Origin: an uncultured Spirochaetales bacterium
GTDB taxonomy: Bacteria > Spirochaetota > Spirochaetia > Sphaerochaetales > Sphaerochaetaceae
NCBI GenBank assembly: GCA_934276485.1
Contig: CAKQTE010000068.1
Span: 1-13,213, forward strand
Length of the DNA stretch: 13,213 nt
Direction of reading: 5' to 3'
Shown here piece after piece: positions 6,189 through 12,783 of the stretch. Position 1 is the stretch's first letter. Each line of letters opens with the position of its first letter. Under the pieces are notes generated by a model. It saw only the letters and a list, made by a program, of their open reading frames with translations. It made no database searches and had not been told where the DNA came from. Position numbers and translations under genes: made by a program.

Positions 6189-6521
6189 ATGAAGGAATAT
6201 AAAAGCACAAAAACATATCTCAAAGAGCTTGGCGAAAGACTAAAACAATACAGAATCGCAAAAGGCTTTTCACAACAAGAACTAGAAGAAAAAAGTGGAG
6301 TATCTGTCAAAAGCATATCTCGACTAGAACAAGGATATTCATCTATTCAACTCGAAAACTTCATCAAGCTTCTAATCGCTTTGGATTTAGAAAACAATAT
6401 TGACTTGTTAATACCGGATCAAACGAAAAGACCATCCTATTATATCGCACCCAAGATTCCTCAAAGGGTACATAAAAGAAAAGATTCTCAATCACAATTC
6501 AAATGGGGAGATGAAAAATGA
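6189..6521 (+). CDS. hipB: HipB-like XRE antitoxin/repressor
   Basis: This 110-residue protein has a helix-turn-helix XRE domain at about 14-68 (L-G-E-R-L-K-Q-Y-R, F-S-Q-Q-E-L, S-V-K-S-I-S-R-L-E-Q-G). A basic C-terminal tail ends in F-K-W-G-D-E-K, a tryptophan-containing tail common in HipB-type proteins encoded next to HipA. It should bind the operon promoter as a dimer and hold HipA inactive. Its stop overlaps the hipA start (ATGA), so the two are translationally coupled. The only purine-rich Shine-Dalgarno (AAGGA, 6169-6173) is 15 nt from the ATG, farther than usual, with no in-frame alternative start. This may limit antitoxin synthesis or mean that initiation is weak. Confidence 0.9.
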   Translation: MKEYKSTKTYLKELGERLKQYRIAKGFSQQELEEKSGVSVKSISRLEQGYSSIQLENFIKLLIALDLENNIDLLIPDQTKRPSYYIAPKIPQRVHKRKDSQSQFKWGDEK

Positions 6522-7810
6522 ATGATACTGCGGAAATATATCTATGGAACACAAGAATTGGAATAATACATACATTGCCAAGTCGGGCATATTCATCATT
6601 TGAATATGATAATGACTTCTTGAAAAGCGGAATAGAACTATCTCCAATAAAAATGCCACTATCTACGATTATCTACCAATTTCCAGATCTTGCCGGATCT
6701 CCTTTTTTTGGAATGCCAGGACTAGTCGCGGACTCTCTTCCTGATAAATTTGGAAATGAAATAATTAATCAATGGTTGCTATTCCATGGCCACTCTTTAT
6801 CAGATTTCACAGCCATTGATAGACTTTGTTATACAGGAAAACGAGGAATGGGTGCGCTAGAATTTGTTCCTTCAACTTCGGACATTCAAGACATCAACAA
6901 ACAGATTAATGTAAATGAAATGGTGAAATTTGCATCTGACATACTTACAAGTAGAACTAAAACAGTATTAGATTCAAACAACACTCTAACATATGCACAA
7001 CTTGTTCAAGTTGGAAGCTCTGCAGGAGGGGCGAGAGCTAAAGCTTTAATTGCGTGGAATGAGAAAACAAATGAAGTTAAATCTGGACAAATCAAACTAG
7101 GAAAAGGATTTGACTATTGGCTAATGAAGTTTGACAATGTATCCAACAATGGCGACCACAATCTAATAGATAGACCTGAATACACTTTAATCGAATATGC
7201 CTACTATAAGATGGCAATTGCATCTGGCATACACATGGAAGAATCTCGAATATATGAATCGGAGGGACTTCACCATTTCATGACGAAAAGATTCGATAGA
7301 AAAAATGGAGAAAAGATTCACATGCAATCACTAGGAGCCCTGGCTCATATAAGCTATCAAGACCCCTGCGTTTGTGGCTATGAGTTGGCATGTATGTATA
7401 TGAAACAACTGGGATTATCTCCAACAACAATTGCACAATTCTACAGAAGAATGGTCTTCAATTGTCTAGCAATTAACCAAGATGATCATGTCAAAAATAT
7501 CTCTTTTCTAATGGACAAGCATGGAGTGTGGTCTCTTTCTCCTGCATATGACATAACATTTGCCTATAATCCTGACAACAGATGGCTAAGGTCTCATCAA
7601 ATGACCATAAATGGAAAAAATGTTGGCATCACATGCACTGACTTGATAGAATCTGGACAAAATATGGGATTATCGACACGACAATGCAAAGATATCATAA
7701 ATGAAGTCAAACCTATTGTTCTACACTTCTCCGATTATGCAGAAGATGTAGGAATTAAAGGCGAAACAATCAACTATATCAACGGCATAATCAAAGAAAA
7801 TATGGTTTAA
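6518..7810 (+). CDS. hipA: HipA serine/threonine kinase toxin
   Basis: This full-length 430-residue HipA begins with the HipA_N/Couple domain (about 1-118). It has a glycine-rich V-G-S-S-A-G-G-A-R-A-K loop (165-175) that carries the likely autophosphorylation serine. M-T-K-R-F-D-R (255-261) and the catalytic N-Q-D-D-H-V-K-N (320-327; Asp322 aligned with the catalytic aspartate of E. coli HipA) follow. The metal-binding S-P-A-Y-D-I has Asp345. All kinase residues that I can recognise are present, so it looks active. Characterised HipA proteins phosphorylate aminoacyl-tRNA synthetases (GltX, TrpS and others), causing uncharged tRNA, (p)ppGpp and growth arrest or persistence; the target here cannot be read from the sequence. 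The gene ends in a 4-bp overlap with the opposing DUF2325 gene. Confidence 0.95.
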   Translation: MNDTAEIYLWNTRIGIIHTLPSRAYSSFEYDNDFLKSGIELSPIKMPLSTIIYQFPDLAGSPFFGMPGLVADSLPDKFGNEIINQWLLFHGHSLSDFTAIDRLCYTGKRGMGALEFVPSTSDIQDINKQINVNEMVKFASDILTSRTKTVLDSNNTLTYAQLVQVGSSAGGARAKALIAWNEKTNEVKSGQIKLGKGFDYWLMKFDNVSNNGDHNLIDRPEYTLIEYAYYKMAIASGIHMEESRIYESEGLHHFMTKRFDRKNGEKIHMQSLGALAHISYQDPCVCGYELACMYMKQLGLSPTTIAQFYRRMVFNCLAINQDDHVKNISFLMDKHGVWSLSPAYDITFAYNPDNRWLRSHQMTINGKNVGITCTDLIESGQNMGLSTRQCKDIINEVKPIVLHFSDYAEDVGIKGETINYINGIIKENMV

Positions 7811-9666
7811 TTACAACGCTTTTTATCATCTTCTACAATAGCATCTGCGCAAGTAGATGAACCTGATGTAATAAAATACTTAACAGGAACATCTAATGTT
7901 TTAACCATATCCATTGTCTTATAGAATATGCTATGAGAAATCCCTGAAAGAGTTTGGAACCAAAGCACATCTGCATGCCTCAAGGCCTCTTTTGTAGGAA
8001 CTCTATCACCATAGAACTTAACTGAAGGAAGAAGTGTTTTCATTTTCTTCAACCATTCAGCGTGTCCTCCCATGACAATGATCTCGCATTCCGTCTTATA
8101 TGGATAGATATTATTTGAAGGCTCTTCGCTATCTTCATCAATTGAGTTATCACGAGCAAAAATCAGATTTCTTAATGAATACAACTCCTCTTGTTCATTC
8201 TTATGTTCTTTCTTAAGTTTTGAAATCTCCCTTTTCGCCTTATCCAAATCAGAACAACTTGCAACTAGACTTCTATTTAGTTCTTCTGTCCTTTTTGTGA
8301 GCTTTTCGATTTCTTCAAGCAAAGTCTCATTTTGATAGGCGTCCTCTTTTCTTCCCTTGTTTTGTTGCTTTTCAAATTCAAGAAGTTGCTTTTTTACATT
8401 AGATAGCTCCTCCTCAATAGTGGAAGATCTCTCTATTTCTCCAAACAGCATTCTCCTTAGAGGGTTTTCATAGTACATTTTGTCATCTGCATAAAAAGAG
8501 AGATTAAATGCTTGCTGAAGCTCTTCAAATAGCTCCTCGTTAATTTCCTTCTTTATTTCATCTTCATTATGAAGTTTGAAACTATAACGAGGTGCAATTC
8601 CATTTGTATATAGCCAGATAAGCTTTGCAACACTGATTTTTTCTGGAGAACCAGAGCTAATACCGAGTTTCTTTATGTCTATCTTGGGCATATAGAAATC
8701 AGAGCTATGCCTATAACATTTTTTGACATCCTCACTAATTGCATCTACTTCATTTTCATTATCAATACAAACATTTGTCCAAGGTAAAAGATTAGCAGCA
8801 AAACCACAAGCAGCCATAGCAGGACCTAATAGCCATGCATAATCATCACCACTTTCAAGAAGATAAAAATAACCTGCAATAACTTTATATGGGTCCGGGA
8901 CGATAACAGAACTAAAAGGTCTAACATAACGATCAATGAATAAGTGATCAGCAAAGAAACCGCATACAAAATTATCGTTGTAATTGACTCTTGTAAATTC
9001 TAATTTTTCCTTTTTTACAAAGACCTCTTCATGCCTTTGTAATAAAAAACCAATCTCATCATCACTAAGACTCATTCTTTTATCAGTGAAGCTATGTTCC
9101 TCATAGTATTTGAATTTCAAATACTCCAATTGCTCAGCAATCTTCTTCTCTGCTTTGTCAAGATTGTTTCGACACTCTATGTATTTATCGATAAGCTCAA
9201 AGAAGAGGGCCTTGAATTCCTCAATTGCTTCTTCTTTGTCACGAGGATCCACCAAGCTCATTATCGAATCAAAGGTTTCTCTGATTTTCGATGTTTTTCC
9301 TTTTGTGTTCTTTTTGATCGATGTTGTAAATGAATCACAAAGAAAAGGATAATAGGAGCCCTTTGCTGTATTCTTCTTATAGGAAACGTAATCCTTGTTT
9401 CTAAATACAATATGTGACGAAATATCATCCAACAAACTATCTGGATAATAAGGATGAGATCCATAAGGAGCACAATAGTTATAGAAATAATCCTCTATAG
9501 GCCCTTCGTCTTCTTCAAACTCAATATCGACTTTCAATAATTCTCTTAATTGGTCTAGCTTTTCTTCTTTGTCTTCCGAATGATAAATACTATCAAGGAT
9601 AAAGATAGAAATGGCTAAAATGAAAGAGGCTTCATTATTAACCCAATCTGGTCCCATTGATGCCAT
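7807..9666 (-). CDS. Coiled-coil protein with C-terminal DUF2325 domain, function unknown
   Basis: The longest ATG-started frame gives 619 residues. About 1-400 is an acidic alpha-rich region that I do not recognise. About 411-510 is a highly charged coiled coil (E-E-I-E-K-L-T-K-R and similar). Residues 529-611 match DUF2325: hydrophobic strand then I-V-M-G-G-H-A-E-W, A-D-V-L-W-F, G-I-S-H-S-I-F-Y-K and a V-P-V-K-Y-F strand. DUF2325 is an uncharacterised Rossmann-like domain that often caps long coiled-coil proteins. No transmembrane segment or signal peptide is evident. The ATG at 9666 has no Shine-Dalgarno, and the same frame is open upstream to an in-frame TGA, so the true start is probably 9876 (next entry). 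It lies downstream of an unrecognised gene on the same strand; both are probably one operon. Not assignable to a pathway. Confidence 0.8.
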   Translation of the reverse strand: MASMGPDWVNNEASFILAISIFILDSIYHSEDKEEKLDQLRELLKVDIEFEEDEGPIEDYFYNYCAPYGSHPYYPDSLLDDISSHIVFRNKDYVSYKKNTAKGSYYPFLCDSFTTSIKKNTKGKTSKIRETFDSIMSLVDPRDKEEAIEEFKALFFELIDKYIECRNNLDKAEKKIAEQLEYLKFKYYEEHSFTDKRMSLSDDEIGFLLQRHEEVFVKKEKLEFTRVNYNDNFVCGFFADHLFIDRYVRPFSSVIVPDPYKVIAGYFYLLESGDDYAWLLGPAMAACGFAANLLPWTNVCIDNENEVDAISEDVKKCYRHSSDFYMPKIDIKKLGISSGSPEKISVAKLIWLYTNGIAPRYSFKLHNEDEIKKEINEELFEELQQAFNLSFYADDKMYYENPLRRMLFGEIERSSTIEEELSNVKKQLLEFEKQQNKGRKEDAYQNETLLEEIEKLTKRTEELNRSLVASCSDLDKAKREISKLKKEHKNEQEELYSLRNLIFARDNSIDEDSEEPSNNIYPYKTECEIIVMGGHAEWLKKMKTLLPSVKFYGDRVPTKEALRHADVLWFQTLSGISHSIFYKTMDMVKTLDVPVKYFITSGSSTCADAIVEDDKKRCN

Positions 9667-9876
9667 GACCGTAAAAGATGCACTTTCTGCTTCCCAATCA
9701 AGAGTTGGGTATTTTTCGCCAAATCGCTCTTTTAGAATTGGCGAAAAATACTTTGCAGCCTTGATTTTTCGCTCTTTACAATCTTGAGTAAAAACCTCTT
9801 TCGATATGAATCTTGAGATGATTTCATCCTCTCAATATTCTCTGTTCTTTTTGCGTATTATTTCTTCTATAGTCAT
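9667..9876 (-). pseudogene. Interrupted 5' end of the DUF2325 gene (in-frame TGA at codon 15)
   Basis: ATG at 9876 has AGAGAG seven nt upstream and lies 18 nt after the preceding gene. Its frame reads 14 codons (MTIEEIIRKKNREY), then TGA at 9834-9832. It then continues open for 55 protein-like codons (beginning E-D-E-I-I-S-R-F) straight into the 619-residue frame, with no frame change. The full gene would be about 689 codons. Three readings are possible: a nonsense mutation or base-call error (CGA or TGG to TGA), a 14-residue leader peptide with reinitiation, or read-through. TGA is a normal stop elsewhere here (hipB ends in TGA within the hipBA overlap), so a recoded genetic code is unlikely. 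Confidence 0.7.
9693..9751. repeat. Adjacent inverted repeats in the 5' region of the DUF2325 gene
   Basis: GTATTTTTCGCCAA (9709-9722) and its perfect 14-bp complement TTGGCGAAAAATAC (9738-9751) flank a 15-nt loop. Next to it CCCAA (9693-9697) pairs with TTGGG (9705-9709). The two share base 9709. On the mRNA they would form a strong stem-loop in the 56-codon stretch between the TGA and the ATG at 9666. No U tract follows, so this is not a simple terminator. Confidence 0.8.
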
Positions 9877-9894
9877 TTAGCAACTCTCTTCTAA

Positions 9895-10617
9895 TCAATA
9901 ATAGTCTGATTCATCACATGTATATTCATCATCGATAAGCTCAAGACCATACTTCTCAAGCATCGAACTTATTTCTCCGGTTCTGTCAACGAAGTCTTCT
10001 ACACAAGGCTCATAATACTCTTCGCATGTGCAATAGTCATCGAATTCATCAACAAAGTGGTCATTCATTTCTTTCTCATATGTTGCGAGAATAGCATTTG
10101 CATCAAGAAATGGATTCTTCTTAAGTTGCTTTTCGAACTTCTGTTCAACCTTGGAGCGGTCTTTGACCTTGACAGTTAAGTTCCACGTAAACCAATAGTC
10201 TTTATATACAGAATGATGATTGCCACACCAAGTAGAAGAACCTTCCATTGATATCTCCCACTGCCCCGCACAAAACTCATCAACGCCCTTATACTCTCCA
10301 GCCTTTAGCTCTGACATACTCTCTTTGTTGAAAAGAGAGAATATGATATTGAAGACAAGAGCTTTCATCTCTTCCTGGAGAAATAGCTTTTTAGCTATAT
10401 CTGTCTTGATTGTATTTGCATTCTTTTTGTTCTTGCCCGCTTTGGATACCAATGCATAAAGCATTATGGAAGCAATATCATCGTCGATATCTTTATCCTC
10501 TATCAACATCTTATATACATCGAATGGATGGTCATAGATATAGTTATATCCTTCATTCTTGATCAAGGATCTAAACACTGATATTACTTTCTTTTCTGAT
10601 ACAGAATAGTCTTTCAT
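9895..10617 (-). CDS. Uncharacterised 240-residue protein, partner of the DUF2325 gene
   Basis: I do not recognise this family. Residues 1-100 are helical with a hydrophobic stretch (D-I-A-S-I-M-L-Y-A-L-V). The middle (about 118-152) is rich in aromatic residues, His and one Cys (Q-W-E-I-S-M-E-G-S-S-T-W-C-G-N-H-H, then D-Y-W-F-T-W-N-L-T-V-K-V) and looks like a beta structure. The C-terminal 45 residues are very acidic with Cys and Tyr (D-D-Y-C-T-C-E-E-Y-Y, ending D-E-S-D-Y-Y). The Cys/His content could bind a metal, but no canonical motif is complete. There is no signal peptide. AAGGAG lies 11 nt before the ATG. The DUF2325 gene starts 18 nt downstream, implying an operon. The codon use resembles that of the neighbours. 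Confidence 0.8.
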   Translation of the reverse strand: MKDYSVSEKKVISVFRSLIKNEGYNYIYDHPFDVYKMLIEDKDIDDDIASIMLYALVSKAGKNKKNANTIKTDIAKKLFLQEEMKALVFNIIFSLFNKESMSELKAGEYKGVDEFCAGQWEISMEGSSTWCGNHHSVYKDYWFTWNLTVKVKDRSKVEQKFEKQLKKNPFLDANAILATYEKEMNDHFVDEFDDYCTCEEYYEPCVEDFVDRTGEISSMLEKYGLELIDDEYTCDESDYY

Positions 10618-10709
10618 ACAAATATATGCTCCTTTATATATGTTACGGCTTCAATGGAATAAGATATATGCAACTTCTTAAAAAATTCGAAGAAAGCTTG
10701 AGTTCAAGA

Positions 10710-12005
10710 CTATGGTCCCAAAAGATTGATAGGAACAACCAATACCCCATCATTACGTTTATATGCATAGGAACCAACACCAACAAGAACCATCAAGAAA
10801 GAAGGTTTTCCCATCTTTTCTTCATCTATCTTATCTAACAACTTTAATAAGCTTTTTGCGCCATATTCTATAGCATCCTTACCGCCAAGCTTAACCTCTA
10901 CTAATCCATATTTTCCATTTGCAAGATGTATCACTGCATCACACTCAAGATTATTCTTATCTCGGAAATGATAAACTCTTCCATCAATAGCACCACTGTA
11001 TACTCTCAAATCTCTCATGCATAAATTCTCAAATACAAATCCAAATGTCTGTAAATCATTAATCATATCACATGGTCCAAGTCCAAGACTTGCAACAGCA
11101 ATTGAAGGATCACAGAAATACCTCGTATCTGATGTTCGTATTGCAGTTTTAGACCTAAGATTAGGGTTCCAAGCAGGCATATCTTCCACTGCAAATATAC
11201 CTTGTAACATTGCATGATACTCATATGCTGTTTTATCAGAAAATGAGAAAGATCCGGAGGATGTCATATCTGATACCATATCAGAAACAGAACGTTGAGA
11301 ACCTAGAGAACGAGCATATGAACGCATAAACCTTGACAGTCTCTCTCTGTCATAAGAAACACCATCATCATAATCAACTTCATTTGAACATATTGCATCG
11401 ACATATGATCTAGATGTCATTAATTGAGCCCTAATGCTCATATTCTCTGAAATGCAAACCTCAGGCCAACCTCCTCTACAACAAAGAAAAGATAGCTTGT
11501 CGATATCAATTTCTCCAAAAGCATTTACATCTGTTTGACCATTGAATAAAGAAGAAAGACTAACAGCTCCTGATGAATCACCGGATTCATATAACGAGAA
11601 AGGACGCATCACTAGCCTTGATATTCTGCCTGTACCACTATGTCTTCTCTTGTCTTCTTCTTTCTTCAACGGCGTTGCTGAACCAGTTAGAATAAAGTGT
11701 CCAAAGCCACCTCTCCTATCAACCATAGTTCGTACAGAGTCCCATAGCCTGGGAATACGTTGCCATTCATCAATTAGATGCGGAGTAGCACCTTCAAGCA
11801 ACTTAGAAGGAGAGATACTAGCTAAAGTAAAATACTCCTCTTCCTTGTCAGGATCTCCAAGTTCAACAACACTAGCAGCTATTTGCTTTGCTGTTGTTGT
11901 CTTTCCACACCACTTGGGTCCCTCTATAAGAACAGCTCCACTACACTCAAGGTATATTTTCAATAATTCATCGGCAATTCTTGGGATATATTTCTTCATA
12001 ATCAT
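10710..12005 (-). CDS. AAA_14/DUF4143 family ATPase (second copy, PD-(D/E)xK intact)
   Basis: This 431-residue ATPase has a Walker A (G-P-K-W-C-G-K-T, 29-36) and a Walker B (H-L-I-D-E-W-Q-R, 76-83). F-I-L-T-G-S-A-T-P and R-P-F-S-L-Y-E-S follow. The DUF4143 half has E-C-D-A (354-357) and V-E-V-K-L-G (369-374), a full PD-(D/E)xK-like set, unlike the first copy. The two are different subfamilies rather than a recent duplication. The AGAGAG purine run is very close to the ATG at 12005 and better spaced for a second in-frame ATG at 11999, so the true start may be two codons later. The promoter at 12017-12045 predicts a leader of only about 5-11 nt. Three 24-bp repeats lie just upstream. The biological role of the family is unknown. 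Confidence 0.92.
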   Translation of the reverse strand: MIMKKYIPRIADELLKIYLECSGAVLIEGPKWCGKTTTAKQIAASVVELGDPDKEEEYFTLASISPSKLLEGATPHLIDEWQRIPRLWDSVRTMVDRRGGFGHFILTGSATPLKKEEDKRRHSGTGRISRLVMRPFSLYESGDSSGAVSLSSLFNGQTDVNAFGEIDIDKLSFLCCRGGWPEVCISENMSIRAQLMTSRSYVDAICSNEVDYDDGVSYDRERLSRFMRSYARSLGSQRSVSDMVSDMTSSGSFSFSDKTAYEYHAMLQGIFAVEDMPAWNPNLRSKTAIRTSDTRYFCDPSIAVASLGLGPCDMINDLQTFGFVFENLCMRDLRVYSGAIDGRVYHFRDKNNLECDAVIHLANGKYGLVEVKLGGKDAIEYGAKSLLKLLDKIDEEKMGKPSFLMVLVGVGSYAYKRNDGVLVVPINLLGP

Positions 12006-12016
12006 TTCTCTCTATA

Positions 12017-12045
12017 ATTCTAGAATATACGAAGAAAAATTGCAA
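12017..12045 (-). promoter_or_regulatory. Promoter of the second DUF4143 ATPase gene (TTGCAA-N17-TAGAAT)
   Basis: On the minus strand the -35 TTGCAA (12045-12040) and -10 TAGAAT (12022-12017) are 17 bp apart. The -10 lies within a perfect ATTCTAGAAT palindrome. The array of 24-bp repeats begins 10 bp upstream of the -35. Confidence 0.6.
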
Positions 12046-12055
12046 TTTAAAACTC

Positions 12056-12127
12056 TTTTCACTTCCGTACTTGGCTATGTTTTCACTTCCGTACTTGGCT
12101 ATGTTTTCACCTCCGTACTTGGCCATA
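12056..12127. repeat. Three tandem 24-bp repeats upstream of the ATPase promoter
   Basis: The units are 12056-12079, 12080-12103 and 12104-12127, head to tail with no spacer. The first two are identical; the third differs at three positions (12111, 12124, 12127). Each has CCGTACTTGG at its core. Because 24 is a multiple of three, the minus strand reads as a repeated octapeptide (I-A-K-Y-G-S-E-N), but that frame has no Shine-Dalgarno before its ATG and runs into the ATPase start in another frame. A protein-binding iteron array is therefore favoured over a gene. Confidence 0.9.
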
Positions 12128-12148
12128 TTTGATCTTAACGTTTTCAAA

Positions 12149-12196
12149 TAAAAAACAGCCATTCATTTCAGGCTTTATACCTAAACGATGACTGTT
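12149..12196 (-). terminator. Strong intrinsic terminator of the histone H1-like gene
   Basis: On the minus strand AACAGTCAT (12196-12188) pairs with ATGGCTGTT (12162-12154), one pair being G:T. The inner bases CGTTTAGG and CCTGAAATG extend the stem with a bulge. Six Ts (plus-strand A run 12150-12155) follow immediately. It separates the H1-like transcript from the ATPase promoter. Confidence 0.75.
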
Positions 12197-12216
12197 CAAA
12201 AACAATGTTTAATGCG

Positions 12217-12236
12217 TCATAGTCCGTAGACTATGG
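12217..12236 (-). other. Perfect hairpin with UACG tetraloop in the 3' UTR of the H1-like gene
   Basis: On the minus-strand RNA CATAGUC-UACG-GACUAUG forms a 7-bp stem (12235-12229 with 12224-12218) closed C-G around a UNCG-type loop, one of the most stable tetraloops. There is no U tract, so it is not a terminator itself. It lies between the stop codon (12260) and the terminator (12196) and may protect the mRNA 3' end. Confidence 0.6.
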
Positions 12237-12259
12237 AAGAATTCTAGAGAATCAGAAAA

Positions 12260-12439
12260 CTATTCTTTTCTCTTACTCTCTTCTAGAATTTCCTGTCTTC
12301 TAATCTTGGTAAGCTTTCCAATCTCAAGTAGAGCATTTCTTGCGCGAGTTCCTGCAGCCTTTGAGCCCTTAACTGTAAAAGCTTCATTTTCTTTTAGATA
12401 AGTTTCATATGCACTAACAATCTGTTCGTGAGTGTCCAT
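12260..12439 (-). CDS. Small histone H1-like protein (59 residues)
   Basis: The minus-strand ATG at 12439 has a perfect AAGGAG eight nt upstream, and the frame gives 59 residues. The start is MDTHEQIVSAYETYL, and the core V-K-G-S-K-A-A-G-T-R-A-R-N-A-L-L-E-I-G-K-L (about 23-43) matches small bacterial proteins annotated as histone H1-like, found in Bacteroidota and spirochaetes with K-A-A-G-T-R-A-R. The predicted structure is two helices joined at the A-A-G-T-R turn, and the C-terminus is basic. Such proteins are presumed to bind DNA and act in nucleoid organisation, but direct evidence for this short form is thin. It has its own extended -10 promoter, a UNCG hairpin and a terminator, so it is a complete single-gene unit. 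It is easily missed because it falls below common length cut-offs. Confidence 0.85.
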   Translation of the reverse strand: MDTHEQIVSAYETYLKENEAFTVKGSKAAGTRARNALLEIGKLTKIRRQEILEESKRKE

Positions 12440-12468
12440 GTTTTATTCTCCTTTTCTTTTTTTAGGTT

Positions 12469-12477
12469 ATTTTAGCA
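12469..12477 (-). promoter_or_regulatory. Extended -10 promoter of the histone H1-like gene
   Basis: On the minus strand TG-C-TAAAAT is identical to the extended -10 proposed for the first DUF4143 ATPase gene. No good -35 stands at 17 bp; a TTGTAT is three bases too far. The predicted start is near 12462, leaving a leader of about 22 nt with AAGGAG. Confidence 0.5.
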
Positions 12478-12723
12478 CGCTTTATAAAATAGCGATACAA
12501 AAACATTACAATTTTATTGTGTGCATAGAATTACAAAACTTTTTCCATTACATCATCTGTACATCTAAAAAAAAGCAATATCTATAACCAAGAACCAACC
12601 AAATTAAAAAGTTTTTTATTGAAACCCCGCCCTTAAGTTTCATGCTTTTATAATTCCAACTTAATCACTTTGCATATGATATTAACTCTGTTACCTACCT
12701 CTCATTTGGCTTACAGATAATAG

Positions 12724-12753
12724 TTGACAATTTGGCAATTAATAAACTACAAT
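12724..12753 (+). promoter_or_regulatory. Promoter of the XRE regulator gene (TTGACA-N18-TACAAT)
   Basis: A consensus -35 TTGACA (12724-12729) and a five-of-six -10 TACAAT (12748-12753) are 18 bp apart. CAATT recurs three times across the element (from 12728, 12736 and 12750), so repressor half-sites are possible but unproven. Confidence 0.65.
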
Positions 12754-12783
12754 TTCACTAAATAACAAGGAGAGTTTGACAAG

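Larger units (their letters stand above)
12440..12783. other. Divergent intergenic region between the H1-like and XRE genes
   Basis: The 344 bp hold no coding frame that I can support. They contain the H1-like promoter at the left, a short GC-rich hairpin in the middle (TGAAAC 12620-12625 with GTTTCA 12637-12642 around a CCCGCCC loop) and the XRE promoter at the right. The remainder is featureless AT-rich sequence to my eye. Confidence 0.6.

Noticed and set aside
9813..9835. Hairpin at the in-frame TGA as a bacterial SECIS element
   Set aside because: The TGA lies within the stem arm, the stem has only six pairs plus two, and it lacks the usual spacing and apical G-U; no selenium-related gene is present.
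10697..10708. Terminator after the second ATPase (palindrome CTTGAGTTCAAG)
   Set aside because: Only about four pairs are possible with a workable loop, and the T run lies 11 nt away; too weak to call.
12056..12127. CRISPR array
   Set aside because: The 24-bp units are directly joined without spacers and no cas gene is nearby.
11542..12132. 196-codon plus-strand frame opposite the second ATPase
   Set aside because: It is antisense to a well-recognised ATPase, has no family resemblance, and ends in a translation of the tandem repeats.
11968..12162. 64-codon minus-strand frame containing the octapeptide repeat I-A-K-Y-G-S-E-N
   Set aside because: No Shine-Dalgarno before either ATG, it overlaps the start of the ATPase gene in another frame, covers the ATPase promoter, and its repeats are explained by the 24-bp DNA array.
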